A DNA stretch of 64,000 bases from Chimonanthus salicifolius (Eukaryota; Streptophyta; Magnoliopsida; Laurales; Calycanthaceae), in assembly GCA_013350335.1 (NCBI GenBank), contig CM023538.1, forward strand, positions 60,067,080 through 60,131,079, given 5' to 3'. The position numbers were made by a program, and so were the translations under genes. Below are positions 32,700 through 45,402 of this stretch, piece after piece. The notes under the pieces were generated by a model. It did no database searches. It was given only the letters and a program-made list of their open reading frames with translations, and was not told where the DNA came from. Each line of letters begins with the position of its first letter. The stretch's first letter is position 1.

Positions 32700-35600
32700 A
32701 ATAACATTACTTGGACTTGGAACCACGCCTCTGTGTGAATTGTGAAGAGTTTTTTTTCAAAGATGAGTTAATCGGTTGCAACTTGCAACAAGTGGACTTA
32801 GAAGTGTATCGTGGGTCACTGTCCTAAAGCGAGATGCAGCCAATTGAGGTACACCATGTGGATGTGGATGATTATTATTACCGGCATTTTCCTCTTTGCT
32901 TCTCAGCAATGAATTTCTTTTCCAATTTATTCTGCTTGTAATTTTTGTTTGATTTGTTCTTTTTTTGTCTGCACCCCTTCATCTATCAGTGCATAAGCCA
33001 TTTTGAAACTTAAACTCGACCCACTTTACCCCATCCCTTTGTACGGGAAATTTAAAAAATAAAACGTTAAAAAATTGATCCACTTATTGGATTACTTTAA
33101 AAAAATCGATTCACTTAATAGATCACAGTGCATCAATTTAAATTTTTTTTATATTTTTTTTATTTTCAAATGAACTCGTTTCTCGACTGATTTATATATA
33201 TAAGGTATCAAAATTCATTTATTATAAATTTTATAAATTCTAAAACTAATTTTAAATGATAATAATATAGTTTTTGAACTAATCTAATTCTCTATACCGA
33301 ATGTGGACCAGCTCACAAATATCACTCACATATTAAAAATTTCAAAACAATTTCTTAAGGACATCTAGAAAGTAGAGATTTAGTTATTGAAAACGTCAAA
33401 ATTCTGAAGATTCTAGAGACTGAATGGACCCCATAAGCCCTTTGGGTAGGTAAGGAGAAGGTCTGCCGTGAAACTCTTGTGCTTCTTTTTTATAAAATTC
33501 TGTCGTGGACGGTCTATTTGTGGGGCCCAACAGTCACTGCACCTGCTCTTTGATTTCATATTTGTGGACTTTAGACTTACGTTCCACGTGCCACGCATTA
33601 ACATTTTGTTTGTTTTAACACATGTTATCATTGTCATCGTCACCATCAATCATCATAATCATGTGTATTTGAGGCCCTTTAAGTTTTACTAATCTATTTT
33701 ACTTTATTAAAAATTATAACTTATGATGATGACTATCCTTGTCATTTATCTGTATTCAATTAAACATATATTATCTAAATAAAAATTAATAAATACTCTA
33801 ATTAAAAGAGATTTTTTTTACTTGACATTCATAAATTTTTTTATTGGAGTTAAAATCTTAAATTGCTGATAAGCAAGAGGCCGGAGGCAGTCAAACATTC
33901 ATATCCAGAAACTTGGACTTTTTCCATACCATTCAACAATATCCACAAATTAGTATTCACCTGTCTCAGGAAGCAACCACTTTCGACTCTTCAATTAAGG
34001 GAATATCAATTTATGACTAAAGGTTTATATTAGTTAGTGGAAGGATATTTTAGATATACATGAATTCATACATATTTTTACATGAAAATAATTATTAATA
34101 TTTTTTTAAAATAATATTTATTGAAGATATAATCAATGTAAGAGAGAGAGAGAATTTCTCCTTTTTAAAATCAAGGTGTCCAGGCCTCTTCAAACACCCG
34201 ACTAATCTTCGGAGTATCTGAAAGTCTCTCACTCACACGTTGAGTAAATCTTATAAAATCAAAAAGACGAATTGAAAGGTCCATTAAACTCAGAATTCAA
34301 AATTATAGCCTGTGTGTAAGTTGGAAGTTTAAATACTCCAAATGAATGGTTTTCCAGAATGAAATAGTTTTAGGATTATTTTTCTAATTAAATAAATAAA
34401 GTTCAGATATTTACAATTTTGCCCTTTCAATTTCATCGAGTTGGATCAATGAGTTATCGAGATCGGTTTGACATAAACTTGGACTTTTCGGAAGCCCACT
34501 CTTTAATCTTCATAATTAACGGATCACAAATCACATTTAATGGCACAAAATTTCACAATTAAACCTAATTTTGAGTTGAAGTATTACAAGTTAAAAACAT
34601 CAAAATATGTTAATAAATATAACATATAAAATATAGAAATGTAGTATTCACATTTTCATAAAAATGTCTTCTTTACGGTAATTATAATTATAGACAATAG
34701 AATAGTTCAACAATCCAACATAATACATTGAAAACGTTTTAAGGGTTATTGAGGTTCAGCCTCAATAACCCTTTTGAGCCGTTGGTCATTAACGGTTTTT
34801 GAGAATCTGATCTTTGAAAACATAATCGAACCACTTAATCTTATAAGTTTCTTATGTATATTATATTAATATATACTATATAAAGTGAAAAAAAAAAAAT
34901 TATTGAAAAAATAAAGTGAGATAACATGTTGGACGGATTCAACAAAGCGAAGAAGAGACAGGCATGACGGTGGCTATTTAATGGATCCGAGAAGTGGTAT
35001 AAAAGCTCTTAATAATTAAGAATTTAACATGATTAAAATTTAATCCAACATTGACAATTCAAAATAAATCAAATAAAATGGCAATAATAAATAATAAGAA
35101 GAAGAGAATATATATATATATATATATATATAACTGTCACTTAAAAAGCTGCTAATAAAATTAAAGCACGAGTTGAGAATTTAAGCAACTATATTAATAA
35201 TAGAATTATATAAGAAAGTGTAAGATCTACATTTAAGAATAAAGAGTACGCTAACCTAATATAGCTGTGTTACAAGGTTCAGGTGACTCAAGTAAAATTC
35301 AACAATATTTTTTACAAAATTAAATAACTAATTTTTTATATGAGAATTAAAAAAAAAAATCACTGAGCGTATATAACCACCCAATTTAAATTATTAGAAT
35401 ATATTATTAAAGTAGTGCTTCTTAATGACTACTATTTTATTTATTTAAATAAAATGGATAAAAATATTTAAATTAAAGTAATGCTTCTTAATTTTAAAAT
35501 TCATCAACATTTCTCAGGAAGTCAGTAGTCAAAACCGCAGAGAAAGAGAAAACGAAAAAAAAGGTTAAATTTGAAAATATTTCGATATTGTTGATCGTCG

Positions 35601-36000
35601 TTAATATTCTGATAAAAATTTCAAAATTTATAAATATCTCGAAATTATCGACTGTCATTAATATTTTGATAACGATATTATTGATTGTGATTATGAGATG
35701 AGATAAGCTGCACGTGTCAGAGCTGTGGCTCACAACCCGTCAAATCGATGGACCCACGTGTAGTGGAACATCACGTTGCCAATTAGGGCCCACATGTACT
35801 TAATGGAAATAGTATTTTGACTTTTGACGATGGACGTATATGGACTTTAGTTTTGTTGCTTTCCTAGTTTCCGCCGATATTCACATCAGTGGACGTGATA
35901 TTTGTCAATCAAAACCTTTTATTTTTCAGGGCAATAAATTTTGATTTACAATCATATTTTTAAGAGGAGTCTTTAATAAATTTAAAAAAATTGATTTTTT
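32700..36000. repeat. Duplicated block copy B, non-coding flank
   Basis: Paralogous to 18390-24480 with gaps. Compared with A it lacks 19850-20200, lacks the hAT element (intact single TGTATATT at 34855-34862), and has extra text at 34465-34830 holding a perfect hairpin. (TA)n at 35109-35132. 35735-35800 matches 24415-24480. No coding exon. Confidence 0.75.
34741..34773. repeat. Perfect 14-bp stem hairpin
   Basis: AAGGGTTATTGAGG and CCTCAATAACCCTT are exact reverse complements around the loop TTCAG. It lies in copy B only. No Helitron-type CTRR end follows on either strand and no T-run makes it a terminator. Confidence 0.8.
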
Positions 36001-36165
36001 TTTTTTTTTAAATTTACATTTGGAAATCACATGATATCCAACGTATTTCACAAGTGAGCTCACTACCAATAGGATACATTAAAATTAAGTCATTGGAGCT
36101 CGAATCTAACTTGCACCTCCTGCTTCTTAATGCAGGAGGCAATTAATTTAGTTATACTTATATGA
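36000..36165 (-). mobile_element. tRNA-derived SINE, family S1
   Basis: Minus-strand box-B-like TTAGATTCGAGCTCC near 36093, S1 body TGTGAAATACGTTGG and GGTAGTGAGCTCACT, head with CTGCATTAAGAAGCAGGAGG, and A-tail at 35998-36012 on the minus strand. Confidence 0.65.
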
Positions 36166-36900
36166 ATTATTTAGTTAGTTTTAGATTAACTTTAATTTAA
36201 TAAAGATAATAACTCAAAATAAAAGTAAATTGAGGACAAATACCATTAAACACAAATAGATGAACTTACACAAAACATAATGGATAGGTGGAAATTATTT
36301 ATGAATCTCTGTGAATATTTTTGATTTCATTGCCCAAATAAAATGGATCTAGTTAATAGATTAATATTTATTTTATTAGAAATTGGATGTTATCCAATCT
36401 AGAGACACAACAAGAAGAAACAAAACATCACCCTCAAATTCAACCCAAATCCCAGCACAAGAAAATGTAATTATGTGATACCTCTAAGGAAAATGTTATT
36501 GCATATGATATATTTTTTTTGTTTCAATTTAGTTGTTTTATATGTATTTTAAAACTGTCGTAAAATAGTTGTCTCATGTACCTTTTAGAAGAGTTAGAGA
36601 ATATTGGAGAGAAATGCATAAGTTTTTTTAGAGTTTTTTTTTTAATTTAAATTTTTAAAATAAGAAGACTAAAATAAAATAGATAAAGTTTATATTTTTT
36701 ATTTTAGACATTATACTATATTTATATTTTAATAATACTAAGGAGGCATGTCAATATTCTAAAAACTGACTCATTGAATAAAACCTTCTCAAAAGATGGT
36801 TGAGTTTGATAGGGTTCAGCTGGAGTATAACTCGGTCAGACCTCTTACATCAGCATGATATCTATAATAGTATTAATTAAATAAATAAATAATTAATAAT
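36166..36900. other. AT-rich intergenic sequence
   Basis: No gene or recognisable element. Confidence 0.5.
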
Positions 36901-37450
36901 AAATTAAAGTTGTGCTTCTTAATCTCAAAATTCAACGACATTGCTCAGGAAGTCAGCAGTTAAAAGTTAAAACCCATGTTGCATGTGTCCATAGATGCCG
37001 TCAAAGCTCCTCCTTTCTTCTTGAGCAAGAAATTGAAAAAAAAAAGCTACATTCTTTTAGAACATTAAATAAATCAAAATATCTGAAAAAAATATATAAA
37101 ATTTGAAAGCTACTCATATCTTGTCGCATTCTATCTAAAGTCTAAACAATCGAATTCTACCTACTTGAGATGACTTTAATGTTTTTAGTGTCTATTCGAC
37201 TCAGTTTTAAGAGATTTTAGAGGTTCTTTTAACTGTTATATTAAAAAAAATTAAGTATGTAGGAGATTTTTTTGTCTGAGAGTTTTAGGCAGCCGTCCCA
37301 GTTTAAATGAATCCACAAATGATTTTTTTTTAAGGTTAGTCTTCAAATATTATTAAGTCAAAATTATTCATTTCTAAAAATATTAAAGTTATTTATTCTT
37401 TAGTATAATATAAAAGATGATTTATAATTTTTAACAATAATTGTTAAGTA
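36901..37450. repeat. Non-coding paralogous segment
   Basis: 36905-36970 (GTGCTTCTTAATCTCAAAATTC, GCTCAGGAAGTCAGCAG) matches 35482-35525 and 23085-23115. 37045-37200 matches 3255-3400. A further mosaic piece of the duplicated block. Confidence 0.55.
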
Positions 37451-37499
37451 AATTCCAAAAGATACAAAACATGTTCTCGTCCTTAAAATTTCACTTTCT

Positions 37500-38050
37500 T
37501 TACTTTTGATATTAATAGAATCCTCTAGATTTAGATTTTGAATTTAATTTTGTTTTATCTTTATCTCTATTTTAAATTTCCACTCATCTTATTATTTAAA
37601 TTTCCCTTATGTATTAGATTTAATTATAAATAAATCATGCAATCTCTTCTTTGGTGGGAGACATCGAGCATTTTTATTTTTCACATGATATCAGAGCATG
37701 GTTCGATCTTAAGGTCCTAACTCAAATTCAACAATTTCTTCCCTCCTTCTATTGGTGACAACTTTTCGGTAGTGAGAGGAGCCAGACGACATATTCTTCA
37801 GTCCACCGCCTTCATTAAAAACAAAAATCGCTACCCAAACAACAACAAATCTGTCATCACCCGTTCTTTCATTGCTCTTCTCAATCTTGATTTTTTTATG
37901 GACGCTCGCCGCCAGTACCCAAACTACAGCAGATGTTGTCTCCCATAAATTTTCGCAGTCAGTCAATGTATTGCCTATTCAACAAATCTTCATAGCCAGT
38001 CAGTGTGTTACCATGTCGTCCTTTGCTCTCTCTCTTTATAAGTAAGCTCA
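37500..38050 (+). mobile_element. Copia-like LTR end with primer-binding site
   Basis: An LTR-like AT-rich stretch ends TTTTTCACA at 37685 and is followed at once by TGATATCAGAGC (37686-37697). That differs at one base from TGGTATCAGAGC, the primer-binding site complementary to initiator tRNA-Met used by many plant Copia elements. The following CpG-containing 350 bp would be leader/gag DNA but has no intact frame. The 5' start of the LTR and the 3' LTR were not found, so the copy is truncated. Confidence 0.5.
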
Positions 38051-38411
38051 TGACTTATAAGTCAAACTCAAATCATAAAACTTAATTTGAATAACTTTAT
38101 TTTTATTAAATAGGTCATGAAAATCAATTATTATTATTATTAGTTAAAATTAAAAATTAATTTGTATAGTAATATCTTTTGTAAAAGGGTGCATCTGATG
38201 AAGTTAAAAATAAGACTAAAGTTTTGAAAATTAAAATTATAAATTGGGATGATTGTATATAGATAAAAATTCACTTATTTTCATATTAATATGGGCTTCA
38301 TGTGTTTAACTCAAATATGTTGTTTCCAGCCATTTGTTGGAGTCACTTTTCCTAGCCTTGCAATTAGTTAGTATTGATTAAATTCTTGAAGAATTAATTT
38401 TGCACTCTTTC
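38051..38411. other. AT-rich intergenic sequence
   Basis: No feature recognised apart from the target site CTTTC at 38407-38411. Confidence 0.5.
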
Positions 38412-38761
38412 GGTTGGGGTTGTTTGAAACGAGTTTTACATTAGAAGTGTAGATGGAGATCTAAGAGTTTATAAAGAACTTGAATCACTCTAGATAACAA
38501 GCTAGTCTTTTGAGATGAATACTCAATCCTAACAAGTGGTAACAGAGTTATATCTCAGACTTGGGTTTAAGAGATCCTCCAGACGAACGGGATGGCCGGT
38601 ATCGCTCTCTCCACCAGAGGGCTTCGTTCAAGAAAGGAGTTGTTGGGAATGTTGTGAACGAGTCCCATTGAAAGTATAGAGGGAGATTTAAGGATTTATA
38701 AAGGACTTGGGTCACTCAAACTAACATGCTAGTCTTTTAAAATGGATACTCAGTCCTAATA
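38412..38761 (+). mobile_element. Complete TRIM element, 350 bp
   Basis: Two direct repeats serve as LTRs: 38412-38534 and 38641-38761 (TGTTGGGAATGTTGTGAACG start in the right one, TACTCAGTCCTAA-type ends). Between them lie a primer-binding-like TGGTAACAGAGTTATA two bases after the left LTR and a purine tract AAGAAAGGAG before the right LTR. CTTTC flanks both sides (38407-38411 and 38762-38766), the expected 5-bp target duplication. The 106-bp interior cannot code, so movement depended on another element's enzymes. Confidence 0.88.
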
Positions 38762-38766
38762 CTTTC

Positions 38767-39125
38767 TTCTTCTTTTGACAATTGAAATCACATATTGACC
38801 ATATATGTAAGCTCATTACTAAAATTCTAATCAGGACCGTCCATCTGTGGGGCACAACATTGACCGTCTAAATCCAACCAGTAAAGAATACTTTGTCACT
38901 TGGCAAAAAGATATGATTGAATGAAATGACAACACTGCATGCAGTTTTCTTTGATTCTTTTTCTTTAAAAGTCAGTCTTGAATTTTATAACTTCTAAGTA
39001 GAAGTCCTAAGCCATAAGTCTAACTCAAGTTAGTTCATGAGCTATGTCTTACGTTTGAAATGAGATTTGAATTGTATCAAAAATCTTCTCATGCATATCA
39101 GATATTATAATTGATTAGATTGGAT
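38767..39125. other. Unassigned AT-rich sequence
   Basis: No gene or repeat recognised. Confidence 0.45.
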
Positions 39126-39218
39126 CAGGAGTGTAAAATTTAGTATCGGTCAATATTTTTCTCTTTTCTCTTTCTTTTTAAAAAAAATTGTCTATATCAA
39201 CCGATATTTGTACTCCTG
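39126..39218. mobile_element. Miniature hAT element, 93 bp
   Basis: Left end CAGGAGTGTAAAATTTAG, right end read inward CAGGAGTACAAATATCGG. Flanks GATTGGAT (39118-39125) and AATTGGAT (39219-39226) match at 7 of 8 positions. It carries AGTATCGGTCAATAT and CAACCGATATTTG near its ends and little else: the smallest family member here. Confidence 0.8.
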
Positions 39219-39559
39219 AATTGGATTATGCATATGTCATCACATATAAAACCTTAGGTTGGGTTAGTTTGATTGTGTTTTATAAGTGGGGTCAATTGAG
39301 TTATGTTTAAGGTCAATAATTGTGGTTGAGTTGGATCTCTAGTCCTAGTAAGATTGATTATGTCATGGATGAGGTCAAGAAATTGAAATGTAATTTTGTT
39401 GGATAACAATTCTCCGATCTTTTCATGGTCCATTAGCTAATTTTATTTCTTTAAAGAGAAAAAAATTTGACTTCACAGTCTTATTGTGTTTGATTTTTCA
39501 ATGCATATTTAACAGTTTGTTTGTTTTGTATTATAAGGCTCTCTTTTTTTTTTTTCTCC

Positions 39560-41090
39560 TTTTTCTCTCTAGCTGCAGCATCTAATATAGATTGAATTCT
39601 ATATGATTGAAATATTTAAAAAGTTATTTAAATAGGAGAATCATGAAAATCTCTATTATCTAATAGTCCGTTCACCATGAGTATTCACCATAGTGCACCA
39701 CTTTTAAAAGAAAAAGACCATTTTATCATTACTTTTCTTCTTCTCTTTCTTCCCTCTTTCAAAAAGAGAGGGCAAAATGATTTTTTCTTTTAAAAGTGGT
39801 GCACGATGTTAAAAACTCATGGGGCACAGATCATTACTCTTATCTAATCTCTTTAGCTCTATAAGGTAAGTCGTAAAAACTAATGACTTATAGCAATCAA
39901 AATTTTAAGTTAACAAAGTCAAAGATTAGAATAGTTGCATATAATAAAATTAATCTTTATCCATTATCATCATTATCGTCATCATCATCGATCATCATAG
40001 CAATCACTCACAATGTATTTGGGAGCCTCTTGAGTTTTACTAATCCACTTTACTTTATTAAAAATTATAACTTATGATGATGACTAACCTTGCCATTTTT
40101 TGTGTATTCAATTAAACATATATTATCTACATAAAAATTAATAAATACTCTCTCTAATAAAAGATAATTTTTTTACTTGACATTCATAAAAAAAAATCAT
40201 TGGACTTTAAATCTAATCTTGCTAATAATCAAGAGGTCTGAGGTAGTCATACATTCATATCTAGAAATTGCTGATAAGCAAGAGGCCTGAGGTAGTCAAA
40301 CATTCATATCCATATCCAGAAATTATTATTCACCTGTTTGAAAATTCTTTCCATACCATTCAATAATATCCACAAATTATTATTCACCTATCTGGCGAAG
40401 CAACCACTTTTGAGTTTTGACTCTTCAATTAAGGGAATATCAATTTAAGACTAAAGGTTTATGTTAGTTAGTGGAAGGATATTTTAGATATACAAGAATT
40501 CATACATATTTTTACATGAAAATAATTATTAATATTTTTTTAAAAAATAATATTTATTAAAGATATAATCAATGTAAGAGAGAGAGAATTTCTCCTTTTT
40601 TAAGATCAAGGTGTCCAAACCTCTTAAAACACCTTACTAATCTTCGAAGTATATACAAGCCTCCCACTCACACACTGAGTAAATCTTATAAAATAAAAAA
40701 GATGAATTGAAAGGTCCGTTAAACTCAGAATTTAAAATTACAACATGTGTGTAAGTTTGGAAGTTTAAATACTCCAAATGAATGGTTTTCCAGAGTGAAA
40801 TAGTTTTAGACTCATTTTTCTAATTAAATAAATAAAGTTCAAGTATTTACAGTTTTGTCCTTTCAAATTCAACAAATTGGATCAATAAACTATTGAGCTC
40901 CATTTGAGATAAACTTAGACTTTCATAAAGTCCTCTCTTTAAAAAAAAAAATCACTTAGCGTATATAAGCACACTATTTAAATTATTAATATATATTATT
41001 GAAGCAGTGCTTCTTAATAACTATCTATTTTCTTTATTTGAATGAAACAGATAAAATATTTAAATTAAAGTATATAAACCCAAGTTCGAG
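39560..41090. repeat. Duplicated block copy C, LRR gene absent
   Basis: 39572-39650 matches 19868-19925, and 39840-40920 matches 20070-20930 and 33640-34470. At 40208-40330 an internal tandem duplication repeats the AAGAGG(C/T)CTGAGGTAGTCA segment. Sequence left of 39560 does not continue the homology, so the LRR gene side was lost or never copied. 40925-41080 continues like 22930-23090. Confidence 0.75.
39665..39839. mobile_element. MULE-type MITE with 9-bp duplication and empty site
   Basis: Inverted arms share CATGAGT, GTGCACCACTTTTAAAAGAAAAA. The flanks are TTATCTAAT on both sides (39656-39664 and 39840-39848). Block A has the single unoccupied TTATCTAAT at 20070-20078 within matching flanks. 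A 9-bp duplication points to Mutator-like transposase. 175 bp, non-coding. Confidence 0.88.
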
Positions 41091-42084
41091 TCAACCCAAT
41101 GTCCCAAACCCAGATTTCAATTCAGTTTTTTTCATGTGAACTTGGATTAGGCCTAATCCAAGTTGCACCCTTGATCTAAATAAGTTACCGTACGAGTTAA
41201 CTCAACCAAGTTGCACCCTACTCCAAATAATTTATCATACGACTGGACCTAACCCAAGCCTTCATTAACCCAAAAAGACACATGATTTGCTCAAGTCAAA
41301 CCTAGTTTAAGAAGACCCTAGTTTGGCAAAAAAGTTTGACTCAAATTTTATAGAACTCTGATTTTATTTAATTAATGAGATGTACAAATAAAAAAATTAT
41401 ACAAATACACAATTATATCTTTGCTTTCATATAACAACACAAACAAATTTATCATTTAATTATCTTGTAAACTTGAATCTAAACATGGTTAAATCCAACC
41501 TACTTGAGAAAAAGTCAGAGAAAAAAATCAGAAGGAAGTGAGAAATAAAGAAAAAACTGACTTTGGGTGAATCCTCAAATGATATTAACTTATTATTATT
41601 TAGTTTTAAATATATTAAATCTATTGATTCTTTAGTATAATATAAAACGTCATTTATAATTTTTAAAAATAATTGTTAAATTAAGTGAAATACTTACTTA
41701 TATATTGGTGTAAACTGTGAAGTGTGTTACTACTGCACTTGATAGGAAACTTTTTAAAATGAAATGTGATAGATTCATTAAAAATATTTTTTTGTAAATA
41801 TGTGAGTTACTGAAAATCACTTTAATTGAATCATGCAAGCTATGCATATAAAAAATTTAAATAATTTAAATTTTAATCAAATTTTAGAGAAATTTAGAAA
41901 AGTATCTGAATTATTTAATTAAATAGATTTTTTTTTTCATATATTTAAAGAAGTCTCGTCTTTAAGTTAGGACAATCAATGAAAGTTGTTCTAACGAATG
42001 GAGTTGATTATATTAATAGTGAGATCCTTTAATCGAAATTTCAGAAAAAATTACATATAATAATAATAATAATAATAATATTCA
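41091..42084. repeat. Intergenic DNA; 41580-42040 paralogous to 3660-4110
   Basis: AATTAAGTGAAATACTTACT (41682) and GTTCTAACGAATGGAGTTGA (41990) match the corresponding parts near 3724 and 4050. (TAA)n-type run at 42057-42081. 41080-41300 is rich in CCCAAGTT/AACCCAA text. No gene. Confidence 0.5.
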
Positions 42085-43278
42085 AAATGTTTTTTTCATT
42101 TTAATGAAAACTCGTTTTCCATCATACAAATCACTACTACAACCAGTGATTTCATCATATCTATCATATCAATTAATTTTTAAATTTATTATTTTACTTC
42201 TAATAAACTTATCATATACAAGTTAATACAAATATATTTTAATATAAAAACAACTTATACATTTCAATTTCTACAACTCAAAATAAGAAGATCATGTTTC
42301 TTATTATTATTGTTAGCATTAGTTTTATTTCTATGATTATAGTTGTTTTAAAATGTTGAAAATAGGGCTTCAACTACTGGTCACAACGTATGGGCTAAGA
42401 TCCTTCTTTAAGTCCCATTGAAGAGTGGGCTTTAAGGCCCAATTTTTCTCCAATTAATTGGACTTTTGGCCCTTTTATGGACCAGTTGTCCTTCAACCCA
42501 ATTGGCTATTCAGTAAGTCCCACTAGAACAACTTATTAATAAACCATTTAGTGGATCTTTAAAAAATAAATAAAAAAGAATTGATGAATCGTTCAGTAGT
42601 CTTGGATGGAACATTTGTTGAGTCCATTTGGATTTTGGACTTGAAGAGATCATTGAATGGGTCCATTTTGAATTGGGAGAATCATATTAGTCAATATGGA
42701 TGGGTCTTGTACATCCTCTAGGATTATTTGGTGGTTCATTTGGGTGGACCTACTGAGACTTACTGGATTTGGTTTATCTATCTTTGAGTCATTTAGTAGG
42801 TTTAACTAGACTTAAGTGGATCCATTTTGTATTTTGGAGGAGAGTTTGGTACGTCAAATTGGATTGAGTAAATCATTTAACGAGTCAAATTGGGTCTAAA
42901 TGAAGCAGCGAACGGACTATGGGTCCATTTAACTGGGCCGTTTAGTTACCCGTTTGGATATATTTTATAAACGGACTGTTTGGTGGATCTATTTGGATCT
43001 AAATGGAGCATCTTCTCTTTCATTTAAGGTTTTGCTTAGATAATTTTAAGTACATTTCAATTTGAGTGAAACATTCAATGGGTCCATTTGGTTATTCCAT
43101 TTCTTGAAGTTTTGTTATTACAAGTCATTGATCCATTTAGAGATTGAACAATTTTCAGGGTGCATTTGGATTTAGGTGGACTAATTACATTCGATTCGAG
43201 CATTAAGTGGCTCCATTTTGCGTTTGATTGAAACACTTAATGGGTTAATTTGGATTTGAAGGGACCACTTAATGATTT
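42085..43278. repeat. Dispersed repeat R1, copy 3
   Basis: 42100-42295 matches 27935-28100 and 42310-43278 matches 29180-30172. The 1.1 kb between those parts in copy 2 is absent. It contains the ATGGGTCCATTTGGATTT-type degenerate units. No coding potential. Confidence 0.75.
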
Positions 43279-43329
43279 TAAATGTATCTACTAATTACAA
43301 TTTTCTTGTTTAATACCAAATTACTAATG

Positions 43330-43535
43330 CAAGATGGTTGGATTGGAGCACACCGGCGAATTTCAAATTCACATAAGGTGAAAGTGTGTTCGGTAGTGCG
43401 GTTGAAGTGGGAGGTGCCAAGTTCGAGGTTCCATGGCCTAATCTGTTGTACTTTAAGGATAGTGGGTATTGCCCGTGGGGGTTTTAAGCTGGATTTCTCA
43501 CACGTAAATTCAAAAAAGAAAAGAAAAGATTTTAA
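43330..43535 (+). mobile_element. tRNA-derived SINE, family S1
   Basis: Box-B-like AGTTCGAGGTTCC near 43420, body CATGGCCTAATCTGTTGTAC, GGATAGTGGGTATTGCCC and TTTCTCACACGTAAATTC, followed by an A-rich tail from 43511. The overlapping open frame at 43282-43581 is a by-product. Confidence 0.7.
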
Positions 43536-43599
43536 TGGGAAAATATTTTTTATGAAAAGATTCTTTGAAAAAATGGCTTGATAGCGATTTATTTTTTTA

Positions 43600-45240
43600 A
43601 CCTAAAAATTGTCTTGTGATTATTTATCAATAACCTCCGTAAGAAAAAATTAGTTAATAAATGGATTGAGAGGGTTTGAGTTTAACCCATTTAATGAAAG
43701 GGTTTCAGGTTTGATTGATATTGAGTAGGGTTTAAACTTAAGTTTCATTAGATACTTATAACTTATTTTATAAATGAGTTAGCTGTTTATATATTAAGGT
43801 TCGGATTGACCCAACCCATTTTGTGAATGAATCATTTCAAGTTACCTCAACCCATTTAATTAGGTTAGGTGTCAATTAAGTTGAGTTTACTATTCAATAA
43901 ATGAGTCATTAGTTAGGTCAACTATTTTAAGCATCTTTGAATTGAGGGCTGCAACTCTGTAGGTAGACCATATTTTGGGCTTGCTCGAGCTCAAGCCTAG
44001 GTTAACCTCAATTTGTCAAACCTGAGCCCAATTCAAATTGTATTTGTATGACCGAAGTCCAATTTCTAGTCCGAAATGTTTACGTAAGTTTATCTGGATT
44101 TGGGCTTCTTTGGGCCTAAAATAAAATTTCTTTTGCATTATTTTATAATATATATTATTTCTTACATAAATTTTATATTCATATAAAATATCAATTAAAA
44201 AATTAAATTTTATATAATGTGTCATAAATTTGGGGTTTTGGGCTTTTAGATCCTTCTAGTTCTATTTTTAATTTTTAATTCATTTTTTAAAATTGAGAAT
44301 ATAATCGTATAACTATAGATTAAAAGAATACTTAATGATCTACCATAACTTAGGATTTGGAGTTTTGCACTCACTCGATATTGACGGTCAAATGAGTAGG
44401 CGTTGAATTTTTTCAAGGACATCTGTCAACTTTGACTATTAAGATCAAGTAGTTGAAAATTGAATTTTGAACTAAAATTTAACTATTGATAGATATCTAT
44501 GTCTTCTTTCAATATGTGTGGTTAAATTTTCAAATTAAAGTGTCAAGTGCAAAATAAACGTGCTTTAAAATTCAATGAGCTTTGAACAAGTTTGGATTTT
44601 CAAAAATATAAATGGACTCGGGCTTTTTTGACAAAGTATGAATAAACCTACTTTTTTTCGAATTTATTTGATACACAAGGATTATGGGTAATTTTCAAAC
44701 CAAATTTTCTTATCTTTGTAGTCCCCTATAACATATCCAAAGTATATAATTGTCACAAGTCAATTCCAAAAGTAACACATGTACACTGGCAACTAAGGAC
44801 AAATCTTTTGAAGTGAATGATAGGCATATTAAGAATTTTGCCACCACTCACTTGAAGATATACAGCAATTAAATAGAAGTTCCACAATTGCATTGAGAGA
44901 GAGAGAGAGGATTAAATCTTAATTGATGGATCTTAAATAATTGATGAACAAGTATTCAATTAAACTCATAGGCATCCTTTCACCATAAAACCATCCAAAT
45001 AGAAATTAGGAAATTGGTAAGTTAACATTCAAATCCAATCTATAAGTATCAGAGTAAAGTAGGGAGAATGTTAAAAAAAAAAATAGCCCATCATCAAAAT
45101 TAAGCCAAAGCAATGAAGGATTAAGTATCTAATTAATGAATGAAATTCAACTCAAATGGCTCATGCATCCAAAGAGAAATTATGGAAATTAAGAAGGAAG
45201 CTTAATTTATCAATCACATTGATTCTTATATTTAAGCAAA
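43600..45240. other. Unassigned AT-rich sequence
   Basis: 43640-43950 has degenerate AACCCATTT / GGGTTGAG repeats. 44895-44909 is (GA)n. No gene recognised. Confidence 0.5.
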
Positions 45241-45244
45241 GTAT

Positions 45245-45402
45245 TTTTTTTTTATGATGAAGAATTTCAAGACTCCACCTCTTTTCGAATACGAGGAGAT
45301 TAGATAAAATTTCATATGCATACAACCTTGCAAACCATGTGCATCGAATTACTACGAGAGTCGAACTTGAGACCTCTGGTTTTCTTAAAAAAAAAAAAAA
45401 AA
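45245..45402 (-). mobile_element. SINE-like sequence of a second family
   Basis: A GTCGAACTTGAGACC motif (45360; box-B-like on the minus strand, GGTCTCAAGTTCGAC) with a CCAGAGG head and a T-run at 45247-45254. It is followed on the right by an A-run. Not the S1 body. Weak call. Confidence 0.35.

Noticed and set aside
34741..34773. Helitron 3' end
   Set aside because: The hairpin is not followed by CTRR at 10-12 bases on either strand and no TC start was found.
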